Positions 1-12,992 of a stretch of 64,000 nucleotides of DNA are shown one piece after another; the stretch's first letter is position 1, and each line of letters opens with the position of its first letter. This DNA comes from Schistosoma mansoni (Eukaryota; Platyhelminthes; Trematoda; Strigeidida; Schistosomatidae), in contig NC_031496.1 of NCBI RefSeq assembly GCF_000237925.1, positions 23,009,038-23,073,037 of the forward strand, in the 5' to 3' direction. The position numbers and the translations under genes were made by a program. Below the pieces are notes generated by a model. That model ran no database searches, had not been told where the DNA came from, and worked only from the letters and a program-made list of their open reading frames with translations.

Positions 1-3000
1 AATAATGCTTAAATTACATAAATATTTAACAATGTAAAGTTATGGTTGGTTGTTGCCTAATTATTCCTTTATTCAAAACACATTTATAAATGTTTGAAAC
101 AGATAATTACACTTACTCTCTTTGGATGTGATATTCGAAAGCGGAATACTTTTTATACCCGTAATGAGAGTTTCTATGGAATCTTTTTGTGATGTAATTT
201 TTGTATCCGTTAATCCTGACCTATATTAATAAAGTAAGAGTGAGAAATCCATTTGTAATGTGAACTAATAAAGTAAATACAGGGGAAGTACTCCAGGAAG
301 CTATAAAATTGCCCTGTAAATGCTGGGAGAATTTCTTTATTATCACTCACTTTCAGTGGAGAATTCGTGAAATAGTCAACAGTTTCATGTGCATGGAAGG
401 GGGGAAATTCGAGCTAGTGTAAGTACAGTGGACTAGATAATTTTCACAGTGAGAAACGCGTTAAAACCATCGAACAGCTTAGGCTGTAAGCTTTTTTTAC
501 TATATAACTATCGGATATCATACCCGACAGTTTAAAACTAGGTTATGTGAAGTTCGAAGTTGAGACCTACTAGATGAAAACCGCAGACCAGTGGGTCGAA
601 CGATTTTACATAGCTAAGCTATTTTCTTTGCTTTGCTAAAGCTATGTATGGTAGGTTTATTTTTTCTCCTGTAATGTAACAAGATTACGCTTTAGATATA
701 ACGAGTAACTGTACTAGGTCTTCATTTATTACATACAGAACTATTAAATAATACTTGGGATGACTGATGAAACTGAAGAGATCGAGAAAGATACTAGACT
801 ATGAGGAATATAACCAATGGACACCAAAACAGTAAATGAGAACTGTAGATTCAGATTTAAGTGATGAGGATAGGGATGAAAATAATTACTAAATCAGGTA
901 TTTTATACATTGTTTTTCTATGCTGTATATGTCCACAAATTCAGATATGTTAACACAGGGCTTTGTTACCGGATGTAACGTTGCCTAAAACTTTATCCAT
1001 GACTTCCGAGAAACCAGTTTAACAGAAGGATACAATATGAGCTGAAATAATCGGTTCCAGTCAGTCATATGTGACGTAAAAGTTGGTATAAATTTGTGTC
1101 AGTTTAATTTGCTATATTACATCAGCACAGAGAGATGCCAGATCAGTAAAAGTGGTAACAGTATTGGTGGTAGTAGAAAAGATTGGGCATAGTTGTAATT
1201 CGAGAAAATATGAATTTGTGTAATAAAACATTTTCGAAATATTTGCTAAGCCTATTATTTAAGGGAAGGCAAAGTGTGAATGTGTCTGTGTCATTGTGAA
1301 TGATTCAGAGTAATGCTACCCAAAGTCTCTAACCGCTAGTTACGATAATCGCGTTAACTTCAACCAGTAGTCTGCCCCTACTAAAATGCCTCAGTTCAAC
1401 AGTCTATATTTTCATGGACTGATGCTATGCTTTATATTACATTTATTTAAACACAAACATTGGCACCAGTGGGCACCTGTCCAATTAATAATTTCGCTGA
1501 AAAATAACAATTAGTTCATCATTCTTCCATTTCCAATATTATTCAATCAACTTGATGGTTGCGTGAGATATTTTGTAACTCTTAGTTGTTTTTGAAGTAT
1601 CGTAGAATAAGATTATGAGATAATATTTAGTTTAGGGTTTAAAATAATTCACTCAATGACGCTTAAAAGTGAATATTCGTGAGGTCTTTCATGGTTAGAT
1701 ATTGGCCACCTGACAAAAAACAGAACGCCAGTTGATTTATCTGTAAGTGTTGAGTGCAACATCGAAGTCATATGTTTTCAGACAAAATTACAAACACATT
1801 TTTACAATAGTAAACCTTTTAACTATCAGTTGTCCGTCATCTGGTTTGCCGACAAATCTACAAGCCTGATAACTATTGGTAAGTGGTGATACATGCGCAA
1901 TCTGCTTGGTTTTCCTAATATACCGCTATTAACAATCCTTAAACTGGCTTATGATACCTGTATATTGAATTAGCTTGGATGTTTTAATATAGTCAAAAAA
2001 TGTGCAAGTGAACGAACTATTAAGGTTCCAAATTTTTTTGGTAGCTTAATAACTGAAGACATGTTTATTTTTTTGGCTGTAAATCACACCTCAAAAATGA
2101 AGAACGGTGATACCACCTGGTTTTTTCAAAGTTGGGCATACTTTGCGTTAGATATATAGGTCGAAGGTGAGCCGTTTTAGCCATCAGACCGCTGGATGAA
2201 GTGTGTTGGAATATGACAAGTATTTGAGCTGTTGTTTTTTCAATGAGCGACTGGATCAACCAACAATAATAATTGTTAGAAAATATGTCGAAAATGAGAT
2301 GAATACAGTTAAAAGTGAAGTATTGATGAGGGAGGTAACCACCTTCTAGAAACAAGTGCCACCAGCAAAGGCTATGAAAAGGTTATAGAAAAGAATCAAT
2401 GCTGAAGATAATATTTTGGAGCTATACATTCATTCAGAAACCAAACGACTCACTCAAGAGATTGAATTAAATCAAGTAAAGACTCCATCTGAAAGGTTAC
2501 AGTTAAAAACAAAACAATTACCATTAGCTAAATGTTTAAACAGATGCGAGATATTTGATAAATGAAGAATCCCCAGTTGGTGTGCGAGAAGATTTTGAGC
2601 ATATTGTATTATTTGTTTGCCTGTTTAATAAAGTTCTCTGAGTGGTACATTCTGTTATTATCATCATTTCAGTGATAAAGTTTATTAAGGCTGAATTCTT
2701 AAAATAAACTAGTTACTACAGGTTCTTTATGGGCGGTATAAAGGTCTAAACTGAGTATTTTAAACGTAAACATTTTTCCGGTAGCTATTATCATTAAAAC
2801 TAGTAATAATAACACAACCAAATGACTATTGCTTACAGTTTGTACTCCTAAGTCCGCATAATAAATCACGTATTTGTACTCCTACTGGTTTGTCGAGAGT
2901 TAGGATTTCAAGTTTATCCGGGTAAATAATAGTTTTACTGAATGAACAACTTAGTTCTTTGCAAACTCATATCTAGGACTGTTGAGAGTCTTTCTTAGGA

Positions 3001-3030
3001 TATCCAGTCAGTCCAAAATGGGATTTAAAA
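1..3030. other. AT-rich intergenic DNA, no gene recognised
   Basis: No open frame here resembles a protein I know and no splice-linked exon series is visible. A short open stretch near 2410-2560 (plus) reads like a fragment of charged helical protein, but it is flanked by stops and cannot be assigned. I see no repeat family shared with the rest of the window in this block. Confidence 0.5.
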
Positions 3031-3240
3031 ACCGTGAGGTTGAAAAGTCAGTAAAATGTTACCGAGCCCCAGCTAAGTTACTCGCAGGCTGGACCATTTC
3101 TACGTTAGACAACAAATCAAAGAACAAAGAAGTCTGTTGAAACATCGTCAAGGTCGAGGATAACGAACGTATATTATTCGACTACACGCAATGGACTGCG
3201 GAATGCGGTAGAGGTTCCAATCTTCTTCTCCGGCAAAAGA
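3030..3240 (+). repeat. dispersed repeat D, copy 1 (degenerate)
   Basis: Shares with 5018-5180 a diverged block: TTCTACGTTRGAC, then about 40 bases later AACATCGTCAAGRTCGAGGA. The two copies are in the same orientation about 2 kb apart. The family is unidentified; an old decayed transposon is the simplest reading. Confidence 0.45.
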
Positions 3241-3245
3241 AGGAA

Positions 3246-3248
<3 letters not shown>

Positions 3249-3285
<37 letters not shown>
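3249..3285. repeat. (AT)n microsatellite
   Basis: An uninterrupted run of alternating A and T of about 37 bases. Confidence 0.95.
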
Positions 3286-3286
<1 letters not shown>

Positions 3287-3289
3287 CAA

Positions 3290-4940
3290 TGAGGAAGAAT
3301 CTCATTTCATCGTTTGCATTACCAGGACACGTCGAGGCCTGCCAACTAAGATATCACCGATATTCATAGCTTGTCGACCCCACTGTCCGAAATATTTTAT
3401 ACGATGATCCAAAAGCCGATCGGACTAGAAGTGGAGAATGCAGGGATGTGGAAACATATGAATACTGTCCGGTATGTCAAAACATACGTCCCTCATCTTG
3501 CACAACGAACCTGGATCCAAACTGTGACATGAATCATCCTAGGAACACTATGTGTTTTCACTGCATCCCAAGAGAGAGAGCAGTGAGCTTTAGTGGTAAA
3601 TAGACCCCATAAATAAGTAGTTTTGTAAGTCTTCGACCTTAGCGACGATCTCACCAGTTTCACTGGGCACACTCCTGAGGGAGTCGAATCAAGCATCCTC
3701 ACCAGATTGCATTTGGATGCACCGTGCACGGCATCTTATATGACAACTAGTCATATTAGAAAGCGTAATTGTATATTCTACACTTAGAATTCATGAACTT
3801 TAGTCGGTACGGACTGTACAATATCCACATTTATTTTGTTTTCCAACAGACAACAATCTTTACAATATATGAGGTAACCCCAACCTTCAGTTTAAGATCA
3901 AAATCACGGATAAACACGAGCTTATGCCACAACCTTACCGTAGCGATATCGCACAAGTAGCCGCTTCAGTTGGCTCAAGGTCATGTAAAAAATGACGACG
4001 GGATTTGTCATTTTTAGTAGTTTAAATCTCAAACACTGGTTATGAACAACTTTTTTCAATTACTTTTCGCAAAAACCTGGCATTTTATTTTCCTAAAGCA
4101 GGTTCTAGTCCACTGTAGCTGATATGTAGAAGATGAATTATGGGGTACTAACTTCTATAGTGCCTAATATCACTTATATCAAGTTTATTATACATTCTTT
4201 TACGATGATGTTCATTCACGAACTTGATAATCTATTCGGAAAAGTTCTCTATTTAGTACAAGGAAGTATGTTAGTAGGAGTAATTTGGTAGAAGGGGAGT
4301 GCCCGTGCATGGTAAACTTACAAGAACAAAAGTCTAGAGATGTTCATAATAAGTCAGATTCATTAGCAACAAAAAAGCGAACTGTTATACATAACCGACA
4401 CATTCATACGGAGCTATTATTACATCGCTTTTGACTTGATGGCTGTACATCGGGCATTTTATTTTCGTGAGTAACTCACAACTGTGATTTGCTTCGGACG
4501 ACTGTCAAAATTTGGAATCACGGACGCAAAACCTACCTGGGTAGTTACGAGGTTGCGATTATTTGCCTGACTATTTTGAAAATAGATGTTGCTTTTGACT
4601 AACTGTGTTCTGGAGGATGGCAAAGATGCTTAACTGATTACTTTCGTAGAAGAGGTTGTGCAAGATATTAAAAATGTTTATGAGTTGCTAACGAGTTTGA
4701 CTTAAGCGGTAAAATTATAAACTGAGCACCTAATCGTCACTTATTTGGAAACATTAATCGGTTGGAAATCGGGATGAAGTGGTTTATCACCCCAAATACT
4801 CTGGCGCTTAAGTTACAAAATTCTAATCCTTGTCTGCTTCACTTTCACTGAACAGTCAAGTAACCATACATCTTTAGCACGATCCAAACGACAAATACAT
4901 TATCACTATCATATTAGCTAGATAATTCAATTAGGTAGTA
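3290..4940. other. intergenic, no gene recognised
   Basis: Open frames in this block are short and unconserved in appearance, and no domain is recognised. The higher-GC stretch 3300-3720 looks like transposon-derived sequence, but no family is recognised. Confidence 0.4.
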
Positions 4941-5017
4941 GCATTATTGACTTGATGACAGCCTGGTCTCGTTTGCCCAGAGCATCTGTAAGGCTAACTA
5001 AACGTCACTGACCGTTA

Positions 5018-5180
5018 GATAAATCACCTCTCAGGCCTAATCACTTCTACGTTGGACGATCTATCAGTGATCGTCATACTGTCTATCAAACATCGTCAAG
5101 ATCGAGGACAACCAACTCGAATTCATCAATTTCACATGAGAGAATGGGTCACTGAGCTGATCAGTGTGGACCGTCACTAT
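5018..5180 (+). repeat. dispersed repeat D, copy 2
   Basis: Second copy of the block seen at 3030-3240, with the shared words TTCTACGTTGGAC and AACATCGTCAAGATCGAGGA. Boundaries are uncertain. Confidence 0.45.
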
Positions 5181-6382
5181 GCGTGATGATCGTGGTTTTC
5201 TCGAGTTGAACGGTTATGGTGTGATATAGCTTACATCATAGACAAATCCCATAGTTAATACTTATGGTGTGTTATAATTTCGTTGTATATAGGTTTACAT
5301 TTGACGTAGGAGTGGTTTAGCCTGATATATGGTTTTTCTAAGGCTAACAGCTTTTTGCTGGCTCCACTTACATATCAGTCCAACTCAGAACATAGAAGAC
5401 ATATATTCATACAAGCCTTTCAGAATTTTCCAATGAAATAGTACGATATTTTAAGTGAGACATATGCTATGACCAAAAAAATTATGTGGCGATTGAATAT
5501 GAAAACTTCATCTTATTGATTATTCTGTGTTCGTTTACGTAAACAACTCTAAATGCATAGCCAAGTGCGTTTTTCGTAAAGTCATGATATATATTTTTCG
5601 TCGATTTTACTAGATCAAATTTGTGAATGAAACAAACTCGCACGACAGTCAATACAACGATTGGCTGATACATCAGTCGATGCATTACACAATATGACCA
5701 ACACAAAATACAACTCAACACCCACTGCTTTCATATTTTGTCTTATCACAACCGATCAACTAGCGTATTGTTTTTGAAATACATTTATTTTTGGACATTT
5801 ATCACATATTTTGACACCGATCGTCAAGTGTGTTAAATCACCAATGTAGATGGTCTGTGTCGAATGATCAGAGGACAGCTCGAGTACGACGGGAATAGTG
5901 TGACCAACCAGTTAACGTCGAGGTCACACCTCATGGTAAATAGCCAACGTAGATTACTCTTTCGTCGTTTCCAGGTATTATGGCTGCTTTGGTGGCCGTG
6001 CAACACGAGCGATGTTACTACAGAAATATTTTAGTAAGAGTAGGTACAAGGAACAGAGTGCGGTCACCACCTCATTGGTTACTCCATAATGTGCAATCAA
6101 CTAATGCGAGTTGGTTGTCCTTGACTTTGACGAAGATCGGTGAGCTATTCGACATTCAGTCACCCGATTAACGGACGGTTTGACTAGAGCCTAGTGGTAT
6201 TTCATTGGCCCTACAGATTATAAGGCTGTTAGCTTTTGAAGTATAAAAACTATCCAGGATCTAAAATTGTTGATGTCGGATTCAGTTTACAAGGTTGCCA
6301 GTCTTTTACGAGGCGTATTTTCCGAATGAAGCCAACAGACTATTTTATTTATCATAAAGGGTTGTGAAGACTGTTGAGTTTC
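5181..6382. other. intergenic, no gene recognised
   Basis: No convincing coding sequence. The relatively GC-rich stretch 5870-6175 may be an old repeat, but I cannot place it in a family. Confidence 0.35.
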
Positions 6383-6542
6383 GGTTGAGATCATTAGTTG
6401 ATCAATGTTGAACGATCTCTAAAAAACTGGAAGCATTGGACGGCCGTTTCGTCTTAGCATGTGGCTCTCCAGCAGTGCGCATCCAGCACTTCCCGGTCTC
6501 CAATAGTGATCTAACAATGATCGATTGATGATTTCAACTGGA
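6383..6542. repeat. Hammerhead SINE (family A), inverted-end copy
   Basis: Positions 6383-6486 match the antisense of the family-A tail and hammerhead region (diverged). Positions 6490-6542 then match the sense tail, ending GATTTCAACT. The two arms form an imperfect inverted repeat, as in the better-preserved copies at 31789 and 33260. The ribozyme core is badly eroded. A further sense fragment lies at 6634-6720. Confidence 0.6.
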
Positions 6543-6633
6543 ATAAGATTAACAAACGAACAAGCCGTCACACCGACATGGAAATAGTATATACATAACT
6601 GTTCATAATCAGCCATGTAAGTACGGAATATTT

Positions 6634-6720
6634 AAGAGGAACGAAACGGTCGTCCAGTGCTTTCAGGTTTCTTATGGTGGTCTAACATTGATTGACTAAA
6701 GATTTCAATCAAAATATTAC
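6634..6720 (+). repeat. Hammerhead SINE (family A), 3' fragment
   Basis: Reads ACGAAACGGTCGTCCAGTGC followed by the family tail (TGGTGGTCTA, then ATTGACT and GATTTCAAT). Only the 3' half of the ribozyme (the GAAA side and cleavage side) is present. Confidence 0.7.
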
Positions 6721-6864
6721 ATATATATACATATGTATGCTGCAATAAACCTTCATGTTTTAGATGTGATTTAACGGAATAACTAAAAATTCAAACTACA
6801 TATAGAGGTGAATAAATGCTCAAAATAAATACTTCTGCAAGCTCTCAACATTACTGCTGACTTC

Positions 6865-6932
6865 GTTAGTTTTACTGGAAACACTTTAACTGAAGGCACT
6901 CGGCCCCGCATCCGCGCCAGATCACGAGTGGG
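6865..6932 (+). repeat. fragment of the foldback element arm (family F)
   Basis: The stretch from CACTTTAACTGAAGGC through CGCGCCAGATCACG matches the arm of the palindromic element at 49190-49900, where the same words occur as CTGAAGGCGCTCGGCC and CACCAGATCACG. Confidence 0.55.
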
Positions 6933-7325
6933 TACACTGTGCTAGCATCCCTTGCAACTACTAACCAGCTTACATCAAACGCTTCTCATCATATCGACAA
7001 CTTCCCAAATACATCTCCAAACTTATCTTTGGCTTCTGAGTTGACTGGATTAGCATCTTTCGATCATAAAAATGTTAGGGAAAACAGTAGCGTCCAATCC
7101 TGCATATTTGCGGAATATATATATATATATATACTTACGTGGCGTAATGAATTGGTTTCAATATATTATGACATTAAACACTAAAACGTGAAGGCAGAAA
7201 CATCGAACCTATCGGATTGAGGCTTATGATTTTTATGAATGAGCCTATTGATTCTGATAGTTTAATAGTTACACTCTAATATATTTAAATATTGACGATG
7301 TGAATCTAAAAAACAAAACTTTATC

Positions 7326-7826
7326 AGAAGGGGTTTTGTGGAGATTTATTATTTTCATAGTTGAAAGCGTGAGTCAATTGAAGTTAGACCACCATGAAAA
7401 ACCTGGAAACACTGGACGGCCGTTTCATCCTGTTGTGGGACTCCTTAGCAGTGCGCATCCACGACCTCACCTCGCAGGATTCGAACCCAGGACCTACCAG
7501 TCTCGCGCCAGAGCCGTTAACCGATAAACCACTGAGCCGGCATCCGATGGTGTTAATGTTTAACTTTAACTGATCCACGAAGTTGAGCAACCGTTCACCA
7601 ATTGTCTTCAATGAGTTCCTATCTCACAACAGACGTGGTTTGAACTCCACTAGTCACTGCTTCGCACTAGAACTCCTGGATGTACTTCTCGAAGTCAGTC
7701 ACTAGTGAGCATATGATTATATCAATTATCAGAAGGGGTTTTGTGGAGGTTTAGTATTTTCTTTGTTGAAAGCTTCCAGGTTTTCCATGGTGGTCTAGCT
7801 TCAATTGACTCACGCTTTCAACTATG
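7326..7826 (-). repeat. Hammerhead SINE (family A), long copy with dimer junction and inverted end
   Basis: The sense strand is minus. The copy is flanked by a 16-base direct repeat AAAACAAAACTTTATC (7310-7325 and 7827-7842), a target-site duplication. Read on the minus strand it has an inverted tail fragment, then the end of one unit (ACAAAACCCCTTCTGATA) joined head-to-tail to a unit start, then a full unit. That unit holds a tRNA-like region (box-A-like about 7510-7545, box B GGTTCGAATCC at about 7470-7480), a hammerhead (about 7385-7450) and the 3' tail. The core reads CTAAGGAG instead of CTGAGGAG, so this ribozyme is probably dead. Confidence 0.85.
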
Positions 7827-7842
7827 AAAACAAAACTTTATC

Positions 7843-10340
7843 CAGCAAACTTTCAAAAATGTACTAGTTTTGTTTATTTTTCCGACTGTGTTGTCACATT
7901 TAGTCTATGGATTATACAAATTCACACAACAGTTCATATTATGACCGATTGATACGTCATCTCACACAATGCAACACACAACATAACAGAAACATCCGGG
8001 ATTCATACGTTTATTCTGCTGGTACAGTGTGTTTTATGTGCAATATTCCCCAACGTCTTGTACCTCATCTTTGCCTTGATATCAGTGAAAACTTTCTAAG
8101 CATTGATGTTCCAACCACTTAATGATATGAAGTTGTACGAGGATGTTCCATATCGGAGTTAAACCATCATAAAATTGGTCAAAAGTCAGCACTAAGTTAT
8201 TTGCGAGTCTCTGAAATAAAAAAAAACTGCACACTGTCGGTTTGCGGTCTTTCCATAAAAGCTGTGCAGGTTTAGGCTTTGTACTTAAAGTTTCTACCGA
8301 CTATTAAGAAATCCCCAAGATTTCCACACAACTACTAGAAATTACAACACATTCCGGATTATGGAGTTTAATTTATCATTAAAAATTACGAGCCATAATC
8401 ACTCGCACATAATAAGAAACGTCAATTTAAATATAGTTTTATGTCAACGAGAAAGACAAACACTAGCGTTTTTACATCTGATCAATAGGCTTTCTACTAT
8501 CTTCAATTTCATTCTTGACCCACATATAGCAACCAGTCAACAGAACCTGACACGGCTAGATTGTTCTAAAATGATTATATGTTATTAATGGTGGTTTAGC
8601 CTAGATCTACACGCGAATTCAACTATTAAAATCACTACAATCTCTGAGAATGTATTAGTGACAGAAATAAGGATTTTGGTGCAAACAAGCAAAATCAATA
8701 GTACCAACGTTGCAAAGTTTTTGACAGTCTGCAGCCTTTTAATAGTCATTTTTAGGATCTTGATGTCAATATAGTAGATAATTATTTCTGAAAAACACAC
8801 CTGTTTCAATTTAAGCCGCTTCAAACCATATCTGTTCAGTATGTAGTGGACCAAATATATCAGTTCTAAAATAATAATAAACTTATCACAAAAAGGTTAG
8901 TTTGCTAATGTGCTGAAATACAAATTATACACAAAGAAAAATATGGAACGTTACTTAAATTGTCAGAAGGAGGAGTGTTCGAGTTCTCTTCTTGGTTTCT
9001 TATTCCTTAATTATAAGCAGTCAGTGATTCCAAATATGATTAATATGATCTAAGATGTGTATCCAGAATAACCACGTAATGAGGACATCATTATGATCCC
9101 TGAATATAGATAGCAAATATATTAGAGTTCTATTATCGTGACAGATGATAAACGTGAACGAAAAACATGTGTATGCAGCAGTGTTTGTGTGAGCGGGTAA
9201 TCTATGTGTTATGCGTTGAGCGTACAACATACGGACAGAAGATCAAGGTTTAATTTTTAACAACAATTTAACGGTCAGTAATAGTAACTCACTACAAAGT
9301 AAGTTCGTGTTAACTATTTCCACAAATCGTTATTCTAGATTTTGTTCATTTGGTATGTCTAACACTATGGATGGTTTTAACTTGAAGCCCAAACACTGGT
9401 ATAATAATTAAATCCTAAAATACATGATTACTTATAAAATGAAACAGCTATGTTGGTGCTGAGAAAAAGTGGATAAAATACAACGCTAAGTAAAATATGG
9501 AAGATGTTTTCAATAAATAAATTCTCAATGTAGATCATATAAAAGGAATGAGAGAAAAGTGCCTTTACGATTATAGAGATTATTGCAAACACTTTGGAAT
9601 GTCAAAACATTACAATAAATAGACTTCATTTGGTATAAGTTCCAAGGTGTTAGATTTGAAGTTGTATATTACACAAACATGGAGAGACAGGGAGCATAAA
9701 AGTTTAAATGTGAGTAATACATTTAACACAGACATGCCGTTTTTGATCTGTAAATACTTATCTCCACTCTCCCTTTTCTACTCTTTTCTTACTTCTTAGT
9801 TTTCTGATTTCCAGTTTTCGTCTCCACACAGTATTAAAAATAAGATTAATTCTGCATTTTATGCAACACTAATCAATCAACTTTTGTTATCAGTAGTGAC
9901 ATTTAAGGGATCTTCAACAGTCTGTTCACAGTTTTATTACTCCTAAGAACTTATGGTACAATAAGATATGTATTAGTTAAATATTTTAAATAATAAAAAC
10001 AAATATGTGATACTGATGAGAAAGGTAATTCTGCCAGTTCTTTTTTAACATATTACTTATAATCAGGACACAATCAAGAAACTAAGCAACGTTGCCCATT
10101 CTCACAATGATCAATGTAAGTTAACTAGATTACTCAAGTAACTTAACAAAATAGGTTTACTGCTCTTTCAGACATCAATCATAGAGATCGCATAACCTTG
10201 GGAACATGTGACATTCGAGAGAACACCATAAAATTGTCAACAATATATACATTAAGACTGTAAACTTTGAATAGTCATCGTCTAAAGTGGAAATTTCAAC
10301 ATTATATTGGATATTTCATTCTTTTACACAAAATTTTGAG
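7843..10340. other. AT-rich intergenic DNA
   Basis: No gene, no recognised repeat and no structured RNA are visible. Open frames at 7907-8122, 8361-8588 and 8585-8854 have composition typical of random AT-rich sequence. Confidence 0.5.
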
Positions 10341-10671
10341 ATTTATGTGCATACTGTGCGTATCGCCTCGATATATCTTAAATTCACAAGCACAATTAGA
10401 GACTGACCAGTTGCAGTCCGAAAAAACATCAATGGGAAGATTCAAACAAACAATACTAAGTGAATATAAACTTCACTCCATTGCACAAGCAAGCGGCTAT
10501 CAGGACTCAGTAGCCGAGTGATTAACGCGATGGCGTTTGAAGCGAAAGGTACTAGGTTCGAGTCCCAGAGTGAACATCAACTCTGAGATGCAGGTACATC
10601 CAGCTGATAAGTCCCAAATAGAACAAAACGCGCGTCCTGGATTCCACTGCTATCCACTGTCCATCTTCGCT
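10341..10671 (+). repeat. SM-alpha-like SINE with tRNA-like promoter and hammerhead
   Basis: The tRNA-like part at 10500-10575 reads CAGTAGCCGAGTGATTAACG (box-A-like) and GGTTCGAGTCC (box B). The hammerhead is at about 10596-10645, with stem I ATCCAG pairing with CTGGAT and a GCGTC cleavage side. The core has decayed: CTGATAAG replaces CTGATGAG and AACAAAAC replaces GACGAAAC, so self-cleavage is unlikely. The left part, 10341-10391, is in the opposite orientation to the matching part of the copies at 18310 and 21620. SM-alpha is the known schistosome SINE with an active hammerhead. Confidence 0.85.
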
Positions 10672-10703
10672 GATTATTATTATTATTACTACTATTATTA
10701 ATA
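10672..10703. repeat. (ATT)n-type microsatellite
   Basis: Imperfect ATT/ACT repeats directly follow the SM-alpha copy, probably its 3' simple-sequence tail. Confidence 0.7.
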
Positions 10704-11570
10704 ATTCAAATGTGAATGGTAAGATTACATATAGTGAAATTATTTTATGATAAACTATTCACTATCTATAAACGATTAAGTTGCCTATTACAACTGAGTG
10801 AGGTAAATCAGTTTAAAGGTTATCATTTATGCATCCATTATATCTTTCCTTATTTTGAGTAATCTGAATGACCTTCACTCAGTATTTAAAACCATCTGTT
10901 TTCTTTTTCGAAAAAGAAATAATTTTTTTAAGTCAACAGTTAGCAACTCCTGATAAGGCAACCATATGTTTTGTTATTATAATTATTGGTTTTAGGTCAT
11001 TTGTTTATATTTGTTTATATGGTAAAATTCTCTGAAACAGCGGAGCCATTGACTTATATTATTTCCAACGGAGAATACATTCATCCACAGATAATTAATT
11101 AATGAAGTATTCAACTGGAGATACAATTTGTATCAAAGATATATTTTGATACTGACAGGAATTTAACTATGTTCAAGGTCATTATGGTATGTCTTTTTTT
11201 GATTTCGCATAATTTTTGTATTGCTTTCTTTAGAAATGCACAGTTATGGTAGAGAGAAGTGTAGCAACAAAAATTTATTCGCTAAATTCCCAGGTTAAAA
11301 GTAAGTATTACAACCTAGAAATGATTTTGATATGAGTTAGTGAAGGAGTGTTGTGCCAAATCAATACTCGAAAAAAATAAAGAAATTAATAATTCATGGA
11401 TAATGCATAACAGTCAGTTTCTAAAGGAATAACTTTTCTGGGAAAGATTTGTATTTAAATACTAAACAGATGTATGTATTTTTGGAATGTTAGAAATTCT
11501 CATTGAGTATATTAAACATGTAATGTAAGTTTGCATGATTCCCATTTATAATTATATTAAGTTTCAGTCT
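10704..11570. other. AT-rich intergenic DNA
   Basis: Nothing recognisable on either strand. Confidence 0.5.
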
Positions 11571-11579
11571 AATAAACAA

Positions 11580-11846
11580 CCACGTCTGTTGTGAGATAGG
11601 AACTCACTGAAGACAATTGGTGAACGGTTGCTCAACTTCGTGGATTGGTTGGAGTTAGACATTAACACCATCAAATGCCAGCTACCTCAGTGGTCTATCA
11701 ATTAAGTGCTCTGGCTCGAGACTGGTAGGTCTCACATTAGGACGAAACGGTCGTCCAGTGTTTCCAGGTTTTCCTTGGTGGTCTAGCTTCAATTGACTCA
11801 TACTTTCAACTATGAAAATACTGAAATCTCCACCCCTCCTGATAAT
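11580..11846 (+). repeat. Hammerhead SINE (family A), 5'-truncated copy with TSD
   Basis: Flanked by AATAAACAA at 11571-11579 and 11847-11855. It begins within the head region (CCACGTCTGTTGTGAGATAG) and runs through the tRNA-like part (CAGTGGTCTATCAATTAAGTG), then the 3' half of the ribozyme (AGGACGAAACGGTCGTCCAG), then the tail ending CTCCTGATA. The box B region and the 5' ribozyme strand are deleted. Confidence 0.85.
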
Positions 11847-11855
11847 AATAAACAA

Positions 11856-12650
11856 ATATTTTTATGTGGATGTTTGTAAAATTATGTTTTTACATTATTA
11901 ATAGGATTTTAGTAACTTACTAAGTAACATACATAATTTTTAATCCAGATCAAAGAATAAATTTATGGTGTTAACAATAAGTTTTTCAAGTTTTAATGAA
12001 ATATTTCATAGTTTCTAATTGTGTTATTTAGTATTGATTATTCAGGTATGCCGACAACCTAGTCAGTATTCATGACACTACAATGATTTGAATCTAAGAG
12101 TATTGATTTAATAGGAAAATGAGTAGATATTTTGATTCCTTAGTTACGATTTTGAAAAATAATGATAACGTTAGTATACTTTTCCATAATATTAAATTAC
12201 ATAGCATCAGCTATCAAATGGAGTAAGTTCCCTGAAGGTAAGACAATAATAAGTTTAGAGAAATAATAACGAAAACAATTCCTTAGATTCTATAATATGT
12301 ATCGATGCAGCTTTATTTTCATGTTGAATTTTACAAATAAGTGGTCTTTGAAAATAAGGAGAATTCAGCAAAGAAAATTTTATTTTCGACGAAATCATTC
12401 ACTTAAGCTGTACATTCGTATTTATAGTTATATGAAAATTAAATTGGTTCCAGAATCTTATTATCAAATGAGGTTACGTAATAATCAAGGGGAAAGGAAA
12501 GAATATAGGGCTGGAAATAATTTACGGGTCAGATAATACCCCATTGACAGATATGAAGAAAAATGACAAACATAAAAGTCGTAATAATAAAAACTGAATA
12601 ATAACCAAGAAAACTTGTATAAGGTAATAATAATAACTGATTAGAGTTTA
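11856..12650. other. AT-rich intergenic DNA
   Basis: No gene or repeat family recognised. The open frame at 12297-12536 has no recognisable domain. Confidence 0.45.
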
Positions 12651-12656
12651 GAACTA

Positions 12657-12992
12657 GTAGCGAGCATCCACGACCTCGCCTCGCGAGCGAGATTCGAACC
12701 CAGGACCTATCAGTCTCGCGCCAGAGCACTTAACCTCTAGACCACTGAGCCGGCCGGCATCCAACAGTGATAATGTCTAACTTCAACTAATCCAAAAAAT
12801 TGAGCAACCAGTCAACAATGTCTTCAGTGAGTTGATATCTCACAACAGACCTAGTTGAACTCCACTGGTTACTGCTTCTCACTAGAACCACAGGAAATAC
12901 CTCATGGAGCCAGTCACTAGTGAGCATATGATCAATATCAGAAGGGGGTCTTGTGAAGATTCTAGTAATTTTATAACAATAAGTATAATAAT
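12657..12992 (-). repeat. Hammerhead SINE (family A), head and tRNA-like part plus dimer junction
   Basis: Sense is minus. The head and the tRNA-like region are well preserved (box B GGTTCGAATCTCGC near 12688-12701, box-A-like TGGTCTAGAGGTTAAG near 12731-12746). The unit is cut before the hammerhead. On its 5' side it joins directly to the 3' tail of another unit (12945-12992, sense ACCCCCTTCTGATATTGATC), a head-to-tail junction. Confidence 0.8.

Noticed and set aside
2400-2600. Possible eroded coding exon
   Set aside because: Short frame with flanking stops, no recognised family and no convincing splice sites.
7470-7545. tRNA gene, from box A and box B-like text (also at 10500, 12690, 25855, 30380, 39260)
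   Set aside because: The boxes recur inside SINE copies and cannot fold into complete cloverleaf arms; they are tRNA-derived promoters, not tRNA genes.
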